NCBI GenBank assembly: GCA_937928555.1 | Contig: CALFWR010000072.1 | Location: 1-64,000 of the forward strand | Direction of reading: 5' to 3' | Length of the DNA: 64,000 bases | Source of the DNA: an uncultured Pirellulaceae bacterium | Lineage (GTDB): Bacteria; Planctomycetota; Planctomycetia; Pirellulales; Pirellulaceae | Notes under the pieces: generated by a model | Databases searched by the model: none | What the model was told of the DNA's origin: nothing | Seen by the model: the letters and a program-made list of their open reading frames with translations, nothing else | Position numbers and translations under genes: made by a program | Part shown: piece by piece, positions 26,410 through 35,465 of the stretch | Layout: each line of letters begins with the position of its first letter | Numbering within the stretch: position 1 is the first letter of the stretch

Positions 26410-27969
26410 ATGTCAAAACTGATTCCGATGGAACAAGCCGCCACCATGTTGGGCATGTCTGTGGACAAGCTGAACGAGCTGCGGACGAACCAGGAAATCT
26501 TTGGATACAAAGACGGGGGAACCTGGAAGTTCAAAGTCACCGAGCTTGAACGCGTCGCCGACACCATGGGAATCTCGCTTGGCGGGGCCGGAGAGATGGC
26601 CGGAGGCGTAATGGACAAAGCCAAAGGTCTTGCAGATGACTTTGGGTTGGAGTTGGGCGATTCCGAAGAACTGCTGATCGATGACGATTCCAGCAGCGAC
26701 TCTCTCGAACTGGACATCGAAGATTCTTCGGTTGAGCTTCTTCAAAGCGGCCGCAAGCCGAGCTCGGACATTCTTGGCGGCGATGACGTAGGCGTCACCC
26801 TTGAAGACAGTGGGATCGTGGGCAACGGGACGTCCAAGGATCTGGCCGCCGAGGACGATCTGGTGATTGACAGCGGATCGATCAAACTTAGTGACAGTGG
26901 TTCTCTCAAGCTCAGCGACAGCGGCGAGTTACTTGCCGATTTAGGGGAGAGTGCAAAAATCAAAGCCGGCGACAGCGCGTTGGATCTTGGCGAAAGCGGC
27001 GAATTGAACCTCAGCGGGTCCGGCGTGCTCGATGACGACGACGAACAGCTTTCGTTCGGCACCAGCGACATTAACCTGGCGTCCGATAGCAGCAAGAAAC
27101 TCACCGGCAACGATACCGGTTCGGACGTCCTGGACGAAGACATTGAAAAGAAAGAAAACTCTTCGGACACCGGCAAGATGCTGGGCGAAAGCAACGATGA
27201 CGACCTGCTGTTGGCCGAAGACGACTTGTTCGACGACGACCTGATCCTTCAGGACAGCGCTTCCTTCGAAGACAGCTCCGACCTTGGCAGCGATTTTGAG
27301 GAAAGTGATCTGATCCTGGAAGACAGCGACTCCAGCTCCGAGCTGGCCCTGGAAGCCAACAAAAGCGGCATTTCGCTCAGCCCCAACGAAAGCGGAATCT
27401 CGCTGGGCGATGAACCGCTGGAACTGGGCGGTTCAGACATCGACGAACTGGAGCTTCCCGAGGGCGATGACATGATCATCCTCGAAGACGCTGCCGATCC
27501 CGACGCCGCGACCATGATGCCTGAAGATGACTTCAACCTGACGCCGCTGGAGCAATCGCTCGACGGCGAAGATTCAAGCTCGTCGTCTCAGGTGATCGCA
27601 CTAGAAGATTCCGAGATCTACGCGGATGAGTCTTCGGCAACGATTCTTGGTGACAGCGTCGGCGACTTTGGGGCTCAACCGGCTCTGGTCGATGACGGCA
27701 TGGGATTTCAGCAAGGTGGCTACGATGACGGAGGCGCTTTGATCGCTCCGGGCATGGACCCCGGCATGCAAGGTACCGCTCCTGCGGGTCCAGCAGAGGC
27801 ACCTTATACGCTCTGGAACATTATCAGCTTGGCCGTCTGTGCGTTGATTCTTGGTCTGGCGACCTTGCTGACGTATGACATGTGTCGCAACATGTGGATT
27901 GGCGATCAGGCCGTTGTTTCCAGCGGACCCCTGAACATCCTGATCGACGCATTGGGAATGAAGAACTGA
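26410..27969 (+). CDS. HTH-domain protein with long acidic repeat region and C-terminal membrane anchor
   Basis: A 519-residue protein. Residues 1-55 form an excisionase/MerR-like winged HTH (MEQAATMLGMSVDKLNELR, then FGYKDGGTWKFKVTELERVA). Residues 75-440 are low complexity and very acidic, with repeated motifs such as LSDSGSLKLSDSGELLADLG, ESGISLGDEPLELGGS and runs of Asp/Ser. A single transmembrane helix lies at about 475-497 (IISLAVCALILGLATLL), followed by YDMCRNMWI. This matches planctomycete proteins with an N-terminal HTH and C-terminal anchor. The role may be membrane-tethered regulation or assembly; this is inference. Confidence 0.82.
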   Translation: MSKLIPMEQAATMLGMSVDKLNELRTNQEIFGYKDGGTWKFKVTELERVADTMGISLGGAGEMAGGVMDKAKGLADDFGLELGDSEELLIDDDSSSDSLELDIEDSSVELLQSGRKPSSDILGGDDVGVTLEDSGIVGNGTSKDLAAEDDLVIDSGSIKLSDSGSLKLSDSGELLADLGESAKIKAGDSALDLGESGELNLSGSGVLDDDDEQLSFGTSDINLASDSSKKLTGNDTGSDVLDEDIEKKENSSDTGKMLGESNDDDLLLAEDDLFDDDLILQDSASFEDSSDLGSDFEESDLILEDSDSSSELALEANKSGISLSPNESGISLGDEPLELGGSDIDELELPEGDDMIILEDAADPDAATMMPEDDFNLTPLEQSLDGEDSSSSSQVIALEDSEIYADESSATILGDSVGDFGAQPALVDDGMGFQQGGYDDGGALIAPGMDPGMQGTAPAGPAEAPYTLWNIISLAVCALILGLATLLTYDMCRNMWIGDQAVVSSGPLNILIDALGMKN

Positions 27970-28033
27970 TAACCCGCCTGTTGGCGGACCAAAATCTAGG
28001 AATTCGCAAGGATTCACGAGGGAACGATTCACA

Positions 28034-28061
28034 GGAGAACGAGAAATTCGTTCTCTTTTTT
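28034..28061 (+). terminator. Rho-independent terminator after the acidic HTH gene
   Basis: Stem GAGAACGA / TCGTTCTC with a five-base loop followed by a run of T. It is about 65 bases after the stop codon. Confidence 0.85.
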
Positions 28062-28197
28062 TATGCGCTTGTCCAAATTGCCCCATGCTTATCTGCGGCA
28101 CCGCGGGTTACATGTACTGGGCTTTTTTGTATTCTCCTGCAAAGCCCAATGCATATTTGTCGCATACTGCGATATAGTTGGGAGCGACTCGCGGTTT

Positions 28198-28203
28198 TAT
28201 AAT
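28198..28203 (+). promoter_or_regulatory. Candidate -10 box (TATAAT) just before a lipoprotein gene
   Basis: A perfect TATAAT six bases before the ATG at 28210. With normal spacing, transcription would start at or next to that ATG, giving a leaderless or nearly leaderless mRNA. The upstream TTGGGA is only 14 bases away, a poor -35. Confidence 0.35.
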
Positions 28204-28209
28204 TAGCTC

Positions 28210-28815
28210 ATGATTCAATTTTCGCCCAATTTTCGCACACGATGCGCCCATCTTCGAACCGGCGCATTGGGCGTTGTCGTACTGGTTGCTACTTTGTTTG
28301 TCGGTTGCAAGGAAGCTCCAAAAATCAATCAGTACGAAATCCCAAAGTCTCAATCGGACATGGGCATTTACACGATCATTGATTCGGCACCTGCCAAACC
28401 CGACTGGCCGGTGCCCGCAGGATGGACCTTCGAGGGCGAAGGCAGCTTTGGCGTCATTCACAAAATCTCAAAGGACGTCGACGGCGAAACGGCACTCGTT
28501 TCGGTTGCCAAACTTCAAATCGCGGCGGCAGACTGGCCCGCCAATGTCGATCGCTGGGCAGGTGGCCAACTGGGCGTCAAACTGGATGTCGAAACGATTG
28601 AGAAACGTACTGAGGAAGTCACCGTCGATGGGAAACCCGGCAAGCTGATCGTGCTCGACGACGAGGGGGCCACCGATGGAAAAGCCACCATCGCCGCGAT
28701 GGTCGTCCGGGACAAAGAGGTCTGGGTGTTCAAGAGTACCGGCGACGCGGCTGCGGTGAAGGCCACCGAGTCCGAGTTTCGGGACTATATGACAACGTTC
28801 AAATTCAAGCAATAA
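28210..28815 (+). CDS. Predicted lipoprotein of unknown function
   Basis: A 201-residue exported protein with a signal peptide and lipobox-like end (LVATLFVGC, Cys about 36). The mature part contains WPVPAGWTFEGEG and ends YMTTFKFKQ, with a compact alpha/beta appearance and no known catalytic motif. It lies 33 bases upstream of the ResB-CcsA fusion gene, so a role in cytochrome c maturation or redox membrane assembly is possible but only inferred from position. The last 15 coding bases are duplicated just after the stop. Confidence 0.78.
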   Translation: MIQFSPNFRTRCAHLRTGALGVVVLVATLFVGCKEAPKINQYEIPKSQSDMGIYTIIDSAPAKPDWPVPAGWTFEGEGSFGVIHKISKDVDGETALVSVAKLQIAAADWPANVDRWAGGQLGVKLDVETIEKRTEEVTVDGKPGKLIVLDDEGATDGKATIAAMVVRDKEVWVFKSTGDAAAVKATESEFRDYMTTFKFKQ

Positions 28816-28848
28816 ACGTTCAAATTCAAGTAAAAAAGGCAACACGCC

Positions 28849-31800
28849 ATGGCAACGGAATCGATTCAACCCGGTGCACTCCAAGGTCACTCTGCCTCCG
28901 AGCGTTCCACGCCCGCGTTGGGGATTGGCGATATCGTCACTGCGATCATGACGCCGTTGGCCTCCATCAAGCTGACCGTGTTTTTGCTTTTGTTGGCCAC
29001 GATCGTTGTCTTTATCGCGACAGTGCAGCAGTCCTGGATGGACATGTGGTCGGTCAAACGTATGCACTACGACAGCTGGATCATTGGCATTCCTTACCAG
29101 CACCTGTTCGTGGAACGTTGGTTTCCGTCGATGCAAAACGTGCCCGGCAAGTTTTACATCCCTTCCGGTAAAGCAATCATCTATGCGCTGCTGGTCAACC
29201 TGTGCTGCGCTCACATGCTACGGTATCGAATCAAAGCCACCGGCGTGAAACTGTGGTTGGGCGCCGCTACCGCGGTGGCAGCAGGATTGGTCACATGGCT
29301 GATTACTTTCAACACACTCTCGTCGGATGGCTTTCAAAAGGAACCGCCGATCAGCTACCGGCAAATGTGGCAGATGATGCAAATTGTCCTGCTGGGACTC
29401 TCGCTGTCCTGTGTCGCGGGAATCTTCCTGAGCAAGAAAGGCGACCGCATTCGCAAGTCCGTGTTTGCAGCCTGTGCTTTTGTAGGTTTTGCCATGCTGG
29501 GCACCATCGTTGGCTTGGGTGAAAAGTCATTCATTGGCAACGAAGGCATGCGGATCCTCTGGCAACTGGCACAGGCCACCATTGCGGCCTGTGTTGGCTG
29601 GCTGGCCTGCGTGTTGCTGTTCCATCGCAAAGCCGGCATCGTTTTGCTGCACTTTGGTGTCGCGGGCCTGATGCTCAACGAGCTGTACGTGACGTACACC
29701 AATGACGAAAACCGCATCCAGTTTAGCGAGGGGCAGACAACCAGCCGCGCTTACGACACGCGCGATACTGAATTTTTCATTGTCGATCGTTCGGATCCGG
29801 AGTCTGACAAAATCTCTGTGATTCCCGAGTCAATTCTCAAATCAGGCGAATGGGTCAAGGGCGAAGGCTTGCCCTTCCAGGTTCGCTGCGTCGAGTTTAT
29901 GGACAACTCGACCCCGGTTTCGTCACGGGGAGCCAATGAAGGATTCACTGGCATCGGCAAATTTCGCAAGGCAAGCGACATTGATCCCTTCAATGACGAT
30001 CGCGTCGACGTTGCCGCAGCAGTCATCGAACTGCAAACCAATGATGGCCAGCCGTTGGGCAAACAGTGGCTCGCCTCGCAGTGGTACACCGACCTTGGTT
30101 TCGTCTTTGAACAGGAGCAATACATGATCGATGCCGTCGAAGTCGACGGAAAGCAAATGGCATTTGGCCTGCGATATCGATCCGAATACAAGCCATACGA
30201 GCTTGGGCTAAAGGATGTCCGCGCTGAATACTATCCGGGAACAAAAGAGCCAAAGTGGTTTTCGTCGAACATTACTTTGACGGACCTGGAAAGTAAAACG
30301 CAGACCAGCCATGAAATCTACATGAATAATCCGCTGCGATACGGCGGCGAGACGTTTTACCAATCCAACTATCGTGACCTTGGTGAAGGTACCGAGCAAT
30401 CGGTCCTGCAGGTGGTCCGCAACCATGGCTGGATGATTCCTTACATTTGCTGCATGTTCACGGTCGTCGGATTGGCCGCGCAGTTCTGCAGTTCGCTGGT
30501 CGCACACCTGGAGAAGAACCAGAAAAAACGCGACGCGGAAATCTCGAAGCTAAAACTCGATGACGCCGCGATTGCACCGGGACAAGATCGAGCCAAATCG
30601 CGGGTCGCTGCGATGCTTTCGCTCAAGACTATGAGGCTCCCCGGGATTCTGGCTTTTGTCGCTCTTGGGCTCTACGCACTTTCCGGGTTGATGAAAGCCA
30701 ATCGCCCAGTGGAGACGACCGAAGGGATGCGACTGGACCCGTTTGGACAAATTCCGATCCTGAGCGAGGGCCGCGTCCAACCGCTGGATTCCTTTGCCCG
30801 CAACACGGCTCGTCAATTCTCGAAGCGTGAGTTCGTCTACGACGGCGACCTTGAGAAACAACCGGCGATCAAGTGGCTTGCCGACACGATGTTCCAGGCC
30901 CCTGGCCACGACAAGTACAAGCTCTTCCGCATCGAAGACCTCGAGGTTCTGCAATCGCTCGAACTTCCTGCCGAAGCAACAGCCGGCGAACCCAAGGGAG
31001 CTCGCTTTCGCTACAGCCTTGAGCAACTGGTGCCACATTCGGCAAAGATCCGTAGCATCGTCCCGGACCCGGAACAGGTGCCTCCTGAAACGTGGACAGC
31101 ATTTCAAAAACGAATTAATCAGGTTCGGATTCGGAAGCTGATCACACAATTTCTGGGAGTCGTGGTTGAACAGAAACCGGTCTCGGAAGTCGGCTTTGGC
31201 GACGTCATGGCTCGCGGCAGGTTGCCCTCAAACACCATTCGCCTAATCCCGGACGCCAAGGGCTCCGATACCTGGCATCCGCTTTCCAAAGGACAAAACC
31301 TGCAGTGGATTCAACACAAAGCCAAAGAGTTGAACGTCAAGACGGTGAGTGCCCTGTTGGGCAAACTTGCAGAGGACAGCGAATCGGAGTTTTCCAGGTT
31401 TCGCCAAATGCAAATTGTTGACGGATTTTTCGAAATGCCCGAATTCAGGGCCGACATGGACAAGAGTGGCATTGAGGAAGTGCTCAGTTCGCAGAAGTGG
31501 CGTTCTGTATTGCGGAGATTCGAGGGTGCGGTGGACGGCGGCATGCACGCAATGCTGACCGAATTCAACAGCGGCGAACATGACATCGATACCTCTGGCG
31601 AAAACGACGTTCTGGGCACCAAACTGGCAGGGCTGTTCGCGCAGATGGGCGAGGCATGGCGAAGCAACAACGCGGAGCAATTCAACGAATTAACCGGCCA
31701 GTACCTGGCGGCCGTCAATGCACATCCCAAATCTTCCAGCCAAAGCGGAAAACTGGCCGTCGAAGGCCTCTACAACGGCTGGTCGCCTTTTTACATCGCC

Positions 31801-32721
31801 ATGGTTCTGTACCTGTTTGGCTTTGCCGCTGTCCTTGCCGGCTGGTCCTGTTTTGGATTCAGCGAGGCGATGGGCAAGAACTTTTTCGCGATTGCCGTGG
31901 GCATTATGGTCGTCGCGGTCCTGGTTCAGTTCACCGGCCTGGTAATGCGAGTTTACATCTCAGGAAGACCGCCGACAACGAACCTCTATTCATCAGCCAT
32001 TACCGTTTCCGCAATCTTCGTTTTGGTCATGCTGCTTATCGAGTACGTCACCAAACTTGGCATTGGTTCAGCAATGGGCTGTATCGGTGCTTTCGCAGCT
32101 CTGATGTGGGCCTGGACGATGTCGATTGTCGACGGCGACACATTTACAGTTCTGGTCGCAGTCCTGGACACGCAGTTCTGGCTTTCGACGCACGTTGTTT
32201 GCATCACCATTGGCTACGCGGTTACCTTTGCCGCGGGAGTCCTTGGGGTGGCCTATATTCTGGCCACGATGTTTACGCCGGTGCTCGACAAACAACGACG
32301 ACGACTGTTTGCGAATCTGATTTACGGCGTGAGCTGCTGTGCATTGTTCTTCAGCTTCTTTGGCACCGTTCTGGGCGGCCTCTGGGGCGACGATTCCTGG
32401 GGCCGATTCTGGGGTTGGGATCCGAAAGAGAACGGAGCCCTCATGATCGTGCTGTGGAGTGCCTTGCTGCTGCACGCTCGCTGGGGCGGCGTCGTCAAGG
32501 AACGCGGCCTGGCCATCATCGCGGCTCTTGGCAACGTGGTTGTTCTCTGGTCATGGAAAGGCGTTAACTCAATGGGGGTCGGCTTGCACGCCTACGCTGG
32601 CACGTCGGATGACCTTTCGCTGACCTACATCGTAATTGTTGCTTTGGTTCACGTTGCGATTGTGTTGCTTGCCTGTGTCCCCACAAAGTTCTGGTACAGC
32701 CACATTCGACACGTGAACTGA
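28849..32721 (+). CDS. ResB-CcsA fusion, system II cytochrome c biogenesis
   Basis: A 1290-residue membrane protein. The N-terminal ResB-like half (about 1-560) has four or so helices (LASIKLTVFLLLLATIVVFI first) and a large exported loop. A middle region (650-970) contains the planctomycete-type DPFGQIPILSEGRVQPLDSF. The C-terminal CcsA domain (about 980-1290) has the tryptophan-rich haem-handling WWD signature WGDDSWGRFWGWDPKENGAL and conserved His at the helix ends. It would export haem and attach it to apocytochrome c. The fusion replaces the separate resB and resC genes. It is preceded by a lipoprotein gene. Confidence 0.9.
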   Translation: MATESIQPGALQGHSASERSTPALGIGDIVTAIMTPLASIKLTVFLLLLATIVVFIATVQQSWMDMWSVKRMHYDSWIIGIPYQHLFVERWFPSMQNVPGKFYIPSGKAIIYALLVNLCCAHMLRYRIKATGVKLWLGAATAVAAGLVTWLITFNTLSSDGFQKEPPISYRQMWQMMQIVLLGLSLSCVAGIFLSKKGDRIRKSVFAACAFVGFAMLGTIVGLGEKSFIGNEGMRILWQLAQATIAACVGWLACVLLFHRKAGIVLLHFGVAGLMLNELYVTYTNDENRIQFSEGQTTSRAYDTRDTEFFIVDRSDPESDKISVIPESILKSGEWVKGEGLPFQVRCVEFMDNSTPVSSRGANEGFTGIGKFRKASDIDPFNDDRVDVAAAVIELQTNDGQPLGKQWLASQWYTDLGFVFEQEQYMIDAVEVDGKQMAFGLRYRSEYKPYELGLKDVRAEYYPGTKEPKWFSSNITLTDLESKTQTSHEIYMNNPLRYGGETFYQSNYRDLGEGTEQSVLQVVRNHGWMIPYICCMFTVVGLAAQFCSSLVAHLEKNQKKRDAEISKLKLDDAAIAPGQDRAKSRVAAMLSLKTMRLPGILAFVALGLYALSGLMKANRPVETTEGMRLDPFGQIPILSEGRVQPLDSFARNTARQFSKREFVYDGDLEKQPAIKWLADTMFQAPGHDKYKLFRIEDLEVLQSLELPAEATAGEPKGARFRYSLEQLVPHSAKIRSIVPDPEQVPPETWTAFQKRINQVRIRKLITQFLGVVVEQKPVSEVGFGDVMARGRLPSNTIRLIPDAKGSDTWHPLSKGQNLQWIQHKAKELNVKTVSALLGKLAEDSESEFSRFRQMQIVDGFFEMPEFRADMDKSGIEEVLSSQKWRSVLRRFEGAVDGGMHAMLTEFNSGEHDIDTSGENDVLGTKLAGLFAQMGEAWRSNNAEQFNELTGQYLAAVNAHPKSSSQSGKLAVEGLYNGWSPFYIAMVLYLFGFAAVLAGWSCFGFSEAMGKNFFAIAVGIMVVAVLVQFTGLVMRVYISGRPPTTNLYSSAITVSAIFVLVMLLIEYVTKLGIGSAMGCIGAFAALMWAWTMSIVDGDTFTVLVAVLDTQFWLSTHVVCITIGYAVTFAAGVLGVAYILATMFTPVLDKQRRRLFANLIYGVSCCALFFSFFGTVLGGLWGDDSWGRFWGWDPKENGALMIVLWSALLLHARWGGVVKERGLAIIAALGNVVVLWSWKGVNSMGVGLHAYAGTSDDLSLTYIVIVALVHVAIVLLACVPTKFWYSHIRHVN

Positions 32722-32922
32722 TCGACAAGTTGAACACTGGAACTCGCAAGGACGAAAATTGGCTAAACTGTCCTGCGTCGCTGCTATTGGTATTGTTTAG
32801 CGGATTACCAACAGCTGTTTATTCTTCTGAATCCTGTTTGAACCAGACGCTACAGCCCTAAACTTCGTGCGACCTTCAATCAGGATGGAGGAAATTCCAC
32901 TGTTCGCACGCGAGGGCCAGAT

Positions 32923-34545
32923 ATGCTTGATGTTACTAGGATCGGAAACAATGTTGCTTCATTGTGGAACTCGCGGCGGAAAGCAAATCACAGTCAGAAA
33001 AATCGAAACCGACGGTCCCAACACAATTACGGCACGCTGGAAAGCAAAGAGCTTCTGGCAGGGATTGTCTTTCTCCCACAAACCGGCGAAGTCCTGATCG
33101 GCGGCACAACCGGCGCAGACGTCGCTCAGGTCGTCCAAAATGGAAGCCAAATCACCGTCTCCCACCAGGGCTTTGGTTCGGAGACTTTTGCTGTCGCCGA
33201 CGTCAACCAGATTCGTTTCGTCGGGCTTGCGGGCGATGATCGATTTGAAAATCAGAGTTCGATTCGCTCGCTGGCTTTCGGTCAGGCCGGCAATGACACC
33301 CTGATCGGAGGTACAGGTGACGACCGACTCGTTGGCAACAACGGCAACGACCAGATCGCAGGCAACGCAGGCAATGATGTTCTGATTGCCGGAATCGGCG
33401 ACGACATTGTCTTTGCAGGGGACGGAAATGACAGGGTGCTGGGTGTTAACGGCATCAACCAAATCAATGGCGGGGCAGGAGACGACACGCTCTTCGGTGG
33501 TCAGGGGGATGACACCATTGTCGATCCTTCGGGCACCAACACCATCGCCGGTTCACTGGGCAACGATGAAATCCGGGGCGGAAGCGGTGTCGATCGCATC
33601 TTTGCGGGACCGGGAAATGATCTGGTGTTTGCCGGCGGCGGCGACGATTTTGTCTTCGGTCAACTTGGCAACGATACGCTTGTCGGCGACGCCGGAGCGG
33701 ATGTGCTCAACGGCAACGACGGTGACGATTTGATTCAGGGTCGGATTGGCGATGACCGTCTTGTGGGAGGCCCCGGCCAAGACCGCGCTGCCTTTTCCGG
33801 CAACACGTCTGAATACCGAGTAGAAAGCCTAGGAGTCAACTTCAGCATTACCGACCTACGCGGTTCACAGTTTGGTGGCACCGATCGGTTGTTCGCCCTT
33901 GAGCAACTGGATTTCTCGGACGGTTCGCATGCCCCAGAAGACCTGGTCAACAATCAGGGAGGCAGTGCCGAGCGAATTTTTGTGCAACCCATCATCGCGG
34001 CCAACACCGATGGTTCGAATGTGGCCGAGTTCTTTGGTAACGCAAGCCAGCAAGCCGACATCATGGATCGCATCGATGCGATCTTTGCACAAGCGAATGT
34101 CGATGTGGAATTTCTGCCGGCCAGGCGATGGAATAATACCTCGGTGAATGTTGGTTCAGGATCGGGGACACGATCGCAAAGTGATCTCGGCACGATCGTT
34201 CGCGGCGGTGATGCTGCCGGTTTCGGAAGCCGCGACCCCCGCGTCGTTGACATTTACTTTGTCGAACGGGTTCCGGCGTTTGGCGATGTTGCGGAAAACG
34301 TCGCCAATGGACTGGCGTTTGTTGGTGCCAGTGGAATCGCCATGCAAACTGGAGACCTGTTGGTCAACTCCAGTTCCGGTCGCGCGGTCGTAGCCCGGGT
34401 TGCCGCTCATGAGATTGCCCACAATCTGGGACTGGAGCATACCGAAAACAGTGGCAATCTCTTGTCCAGCAACAGCCGTGCGACTCAGTTGACGCCAAGT
34501 CAGATCGAAATCATCCTGGCCAGCCAAATCACTCAACCGATCTAG
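32923..34545 (+). CDS. Secreted RTX-repeat protein with C-terminal metzincin-like protease domain
   Basis: A 540-residue protein. The N-terminus carries HNYGTLESKELLA, resembling the LE-x-R-x-LLA sorting-like motif of large planctomycete exported proteins. Residues 110-285 contain many RTX calcium-binding nonapeptides (GGTGDDRLVGNNGNDQI, GGAGDDTLFGGQGDDTI). The C-terminal domain has the zinc motif HEIAHNLGLEH at 496-506, fitting HExxHxxGxxH. The Met of the usual Met-turn appears to be Leu (GNLLSS). RTX repeats precede the protease, the reverse of serralysins. It converges on btaB, sharing four bases. Confidence 0.85.
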   Translation: MLDVTRIGNNVASLWNSRRKANHSQKNRNRRSQHNYGTLESKELLAGIVFLPQTGEVLIGGTTGADVAQVVQNGSQITVSHQGFGSETFAVADVNQIRFVGLAGDDRFENQSSIRSLAFGQAGNDTLIGGTGDDRLVGNNGNDQIAGNAGNDVLIAGIGDDIVFAGDGNDRVLGVNGINQINGGAGDDTLFGGQGDDTIVDPSGTNTIAGSLGNDEIRGGSGVDRIFAGPGNDLVFAGGGDDFVFGQLGNDTLVGDAGADVLNGNDGDDLIQGRIGDDRLVGGPGQDRAAFSGNTSEYRVESLGVNFSITDLRGSQFGGTDRLFALEQLDFSDGSHAPEDLVNNQGGSAERIFVQPIIAANTDGSNVAEFFGNASQQADIMDRIDAIFAQANVDVEFLPARRWNNTSVNVGSGSGTRSQSDLGTIVRGGDAAGFGSRDPRVVDIYFVERVPAFGDVAENVANGLAFVGASGIAMQTGDLLVNSSSGRAVVARVAAHEIAHNLGLEHTENSGNLLSSNSRATQLTPSQIEIILASQITQPI

Positions 34546-34566
34546 CCCGATCTAGCCCGATCTAGC
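34537..34566 (+). repeat. Three 10-bp tandem repeats spanning two stop codons
   Basis: CCGATCTAG is repeated in CCCGATCTAG units (34537-34566). The first unit provides the TAG stop of the RTX protein. Read on the other strand, the units encode the last residues (DRARSG) and the stop of BtaB. Confidence 0.8.
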
Positions 34567-35306
34567 AAATCGGCTTGCATCGGCTTGCGACCGATGAAAC
34601 GATAATAAGGCGTCTTCAAAAGCGGCACGTAGGGCATCCGAAACCGGTCTTCGAGCAGATCGACCTGCTCGAACCGGCCAAGCAAAAACGGCAGGTGGTC
34701 CGGTGACGGAAAAACATTGTCCGTCGCGAACCACGGTCCCCAGAGGTTCCGGGCCAGCCAACGGTGTTGCTTGAGACCCTCAATCGGCCACTTTCTGCCA
34801 ACATAAAAGTCAACCACCCCGATAAGGCCTCCGGGCTTGAGCATTCGCATCGCGTTTTCGATTGCGCCGAACCAGTCTGGAATCATGGTCAACGAATACG
34901 AAAAAGTCACCACGTCTGCTTGGCCTTCCGGTGGCTGCCACTTCGTTGCGTCCGCACATACGGTTTCGGCATTGCTCCAACGGTGTTGCCGGAATCGATC
35001 ATCGGCGACCTTCAGCAGCGATTCCGACAGGTCCACGACGTAGACTTTTCCCAGTTGGTCAATTTCCCCGGCAAGGTTTTCGATATTGGCACCGGTTCCG
35101 CCTCCCATATCGACCCAGACACCCCCAGAAGGTTTGTCGATCTTCTGGTAAAGCTCTTCACGGCCTCGCAGCAACCGGCGTCGAAAGTCGTCGTAGTTCT
35201 TCGCCTGACCCCCGTAAAAGCTTTCCATCCGCTGCGCGTGATCCTCCCCGCGCACAGGCTTGAACAGCATGTGGTAGAGGATCTTCATGTCCGAAAGAAA
35301 AGGCAT
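34542..35306 (-). CDS. btaB: BtaB-like methyltransferase for betaine lipid synthesis
   Basis: SAM-dependent N-methyltransferase expected to trimethylate diacylglyceryl homoserine to the betaine lipid DGTS. About 254 residues from the ATG at 35306 (35288 is an alternative). The SAM-binding motif I VDMGGGTGANIENL is followed by VYVVDLSESLLKVA, VTFSYSLTMIPDW and LKPGGLIGVVDFYVG. It lies directly downstream of btaA on the same strand (158-base gap). That pairing, plus the conserved YDDFRRRLL start, supports the call. The C-terminal tail of about six residues is encoded by a 10-bp tandem repeat. Confidence 0.88.
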   Translation of the reverse strand: MPFLSDMKILYHMLFKPVRGEDHAQRMESFYGGQAKNYDDFRRRLLRGREELYQKIDKPSGGVWVDMGGGTGANIENLAGEIDQLGKVYVVDLSESLLKVADDRFRQHRWSNAETVCADATKWQPPEGQADVVTFSYSLTMIPDWFGAIENAMRMLKPGGLIGVVDFYVGRKWPIEGLKQHRWLARNLWGPWFATDNVFPSPDHLPFLLGRFEQVDLLEDRFRMPYVPLLKTPYYRFIGRKPMQADLLDRARSG

Positions 35307-35465
35307 TCTTCTCACGTATGTGGGTTCAGTGTGTTGAGCGATACTTGTGCCCGCAGTGTCGAAACCAACGGGCGCTGCGGCGATTTGCCTACCGTCGGCG
35401 ACTTCCCGCAATTGCGAGGTTGCGAGCAAACGCAAATCAACCCCGCCGCAACGGTGCCATGTTCC

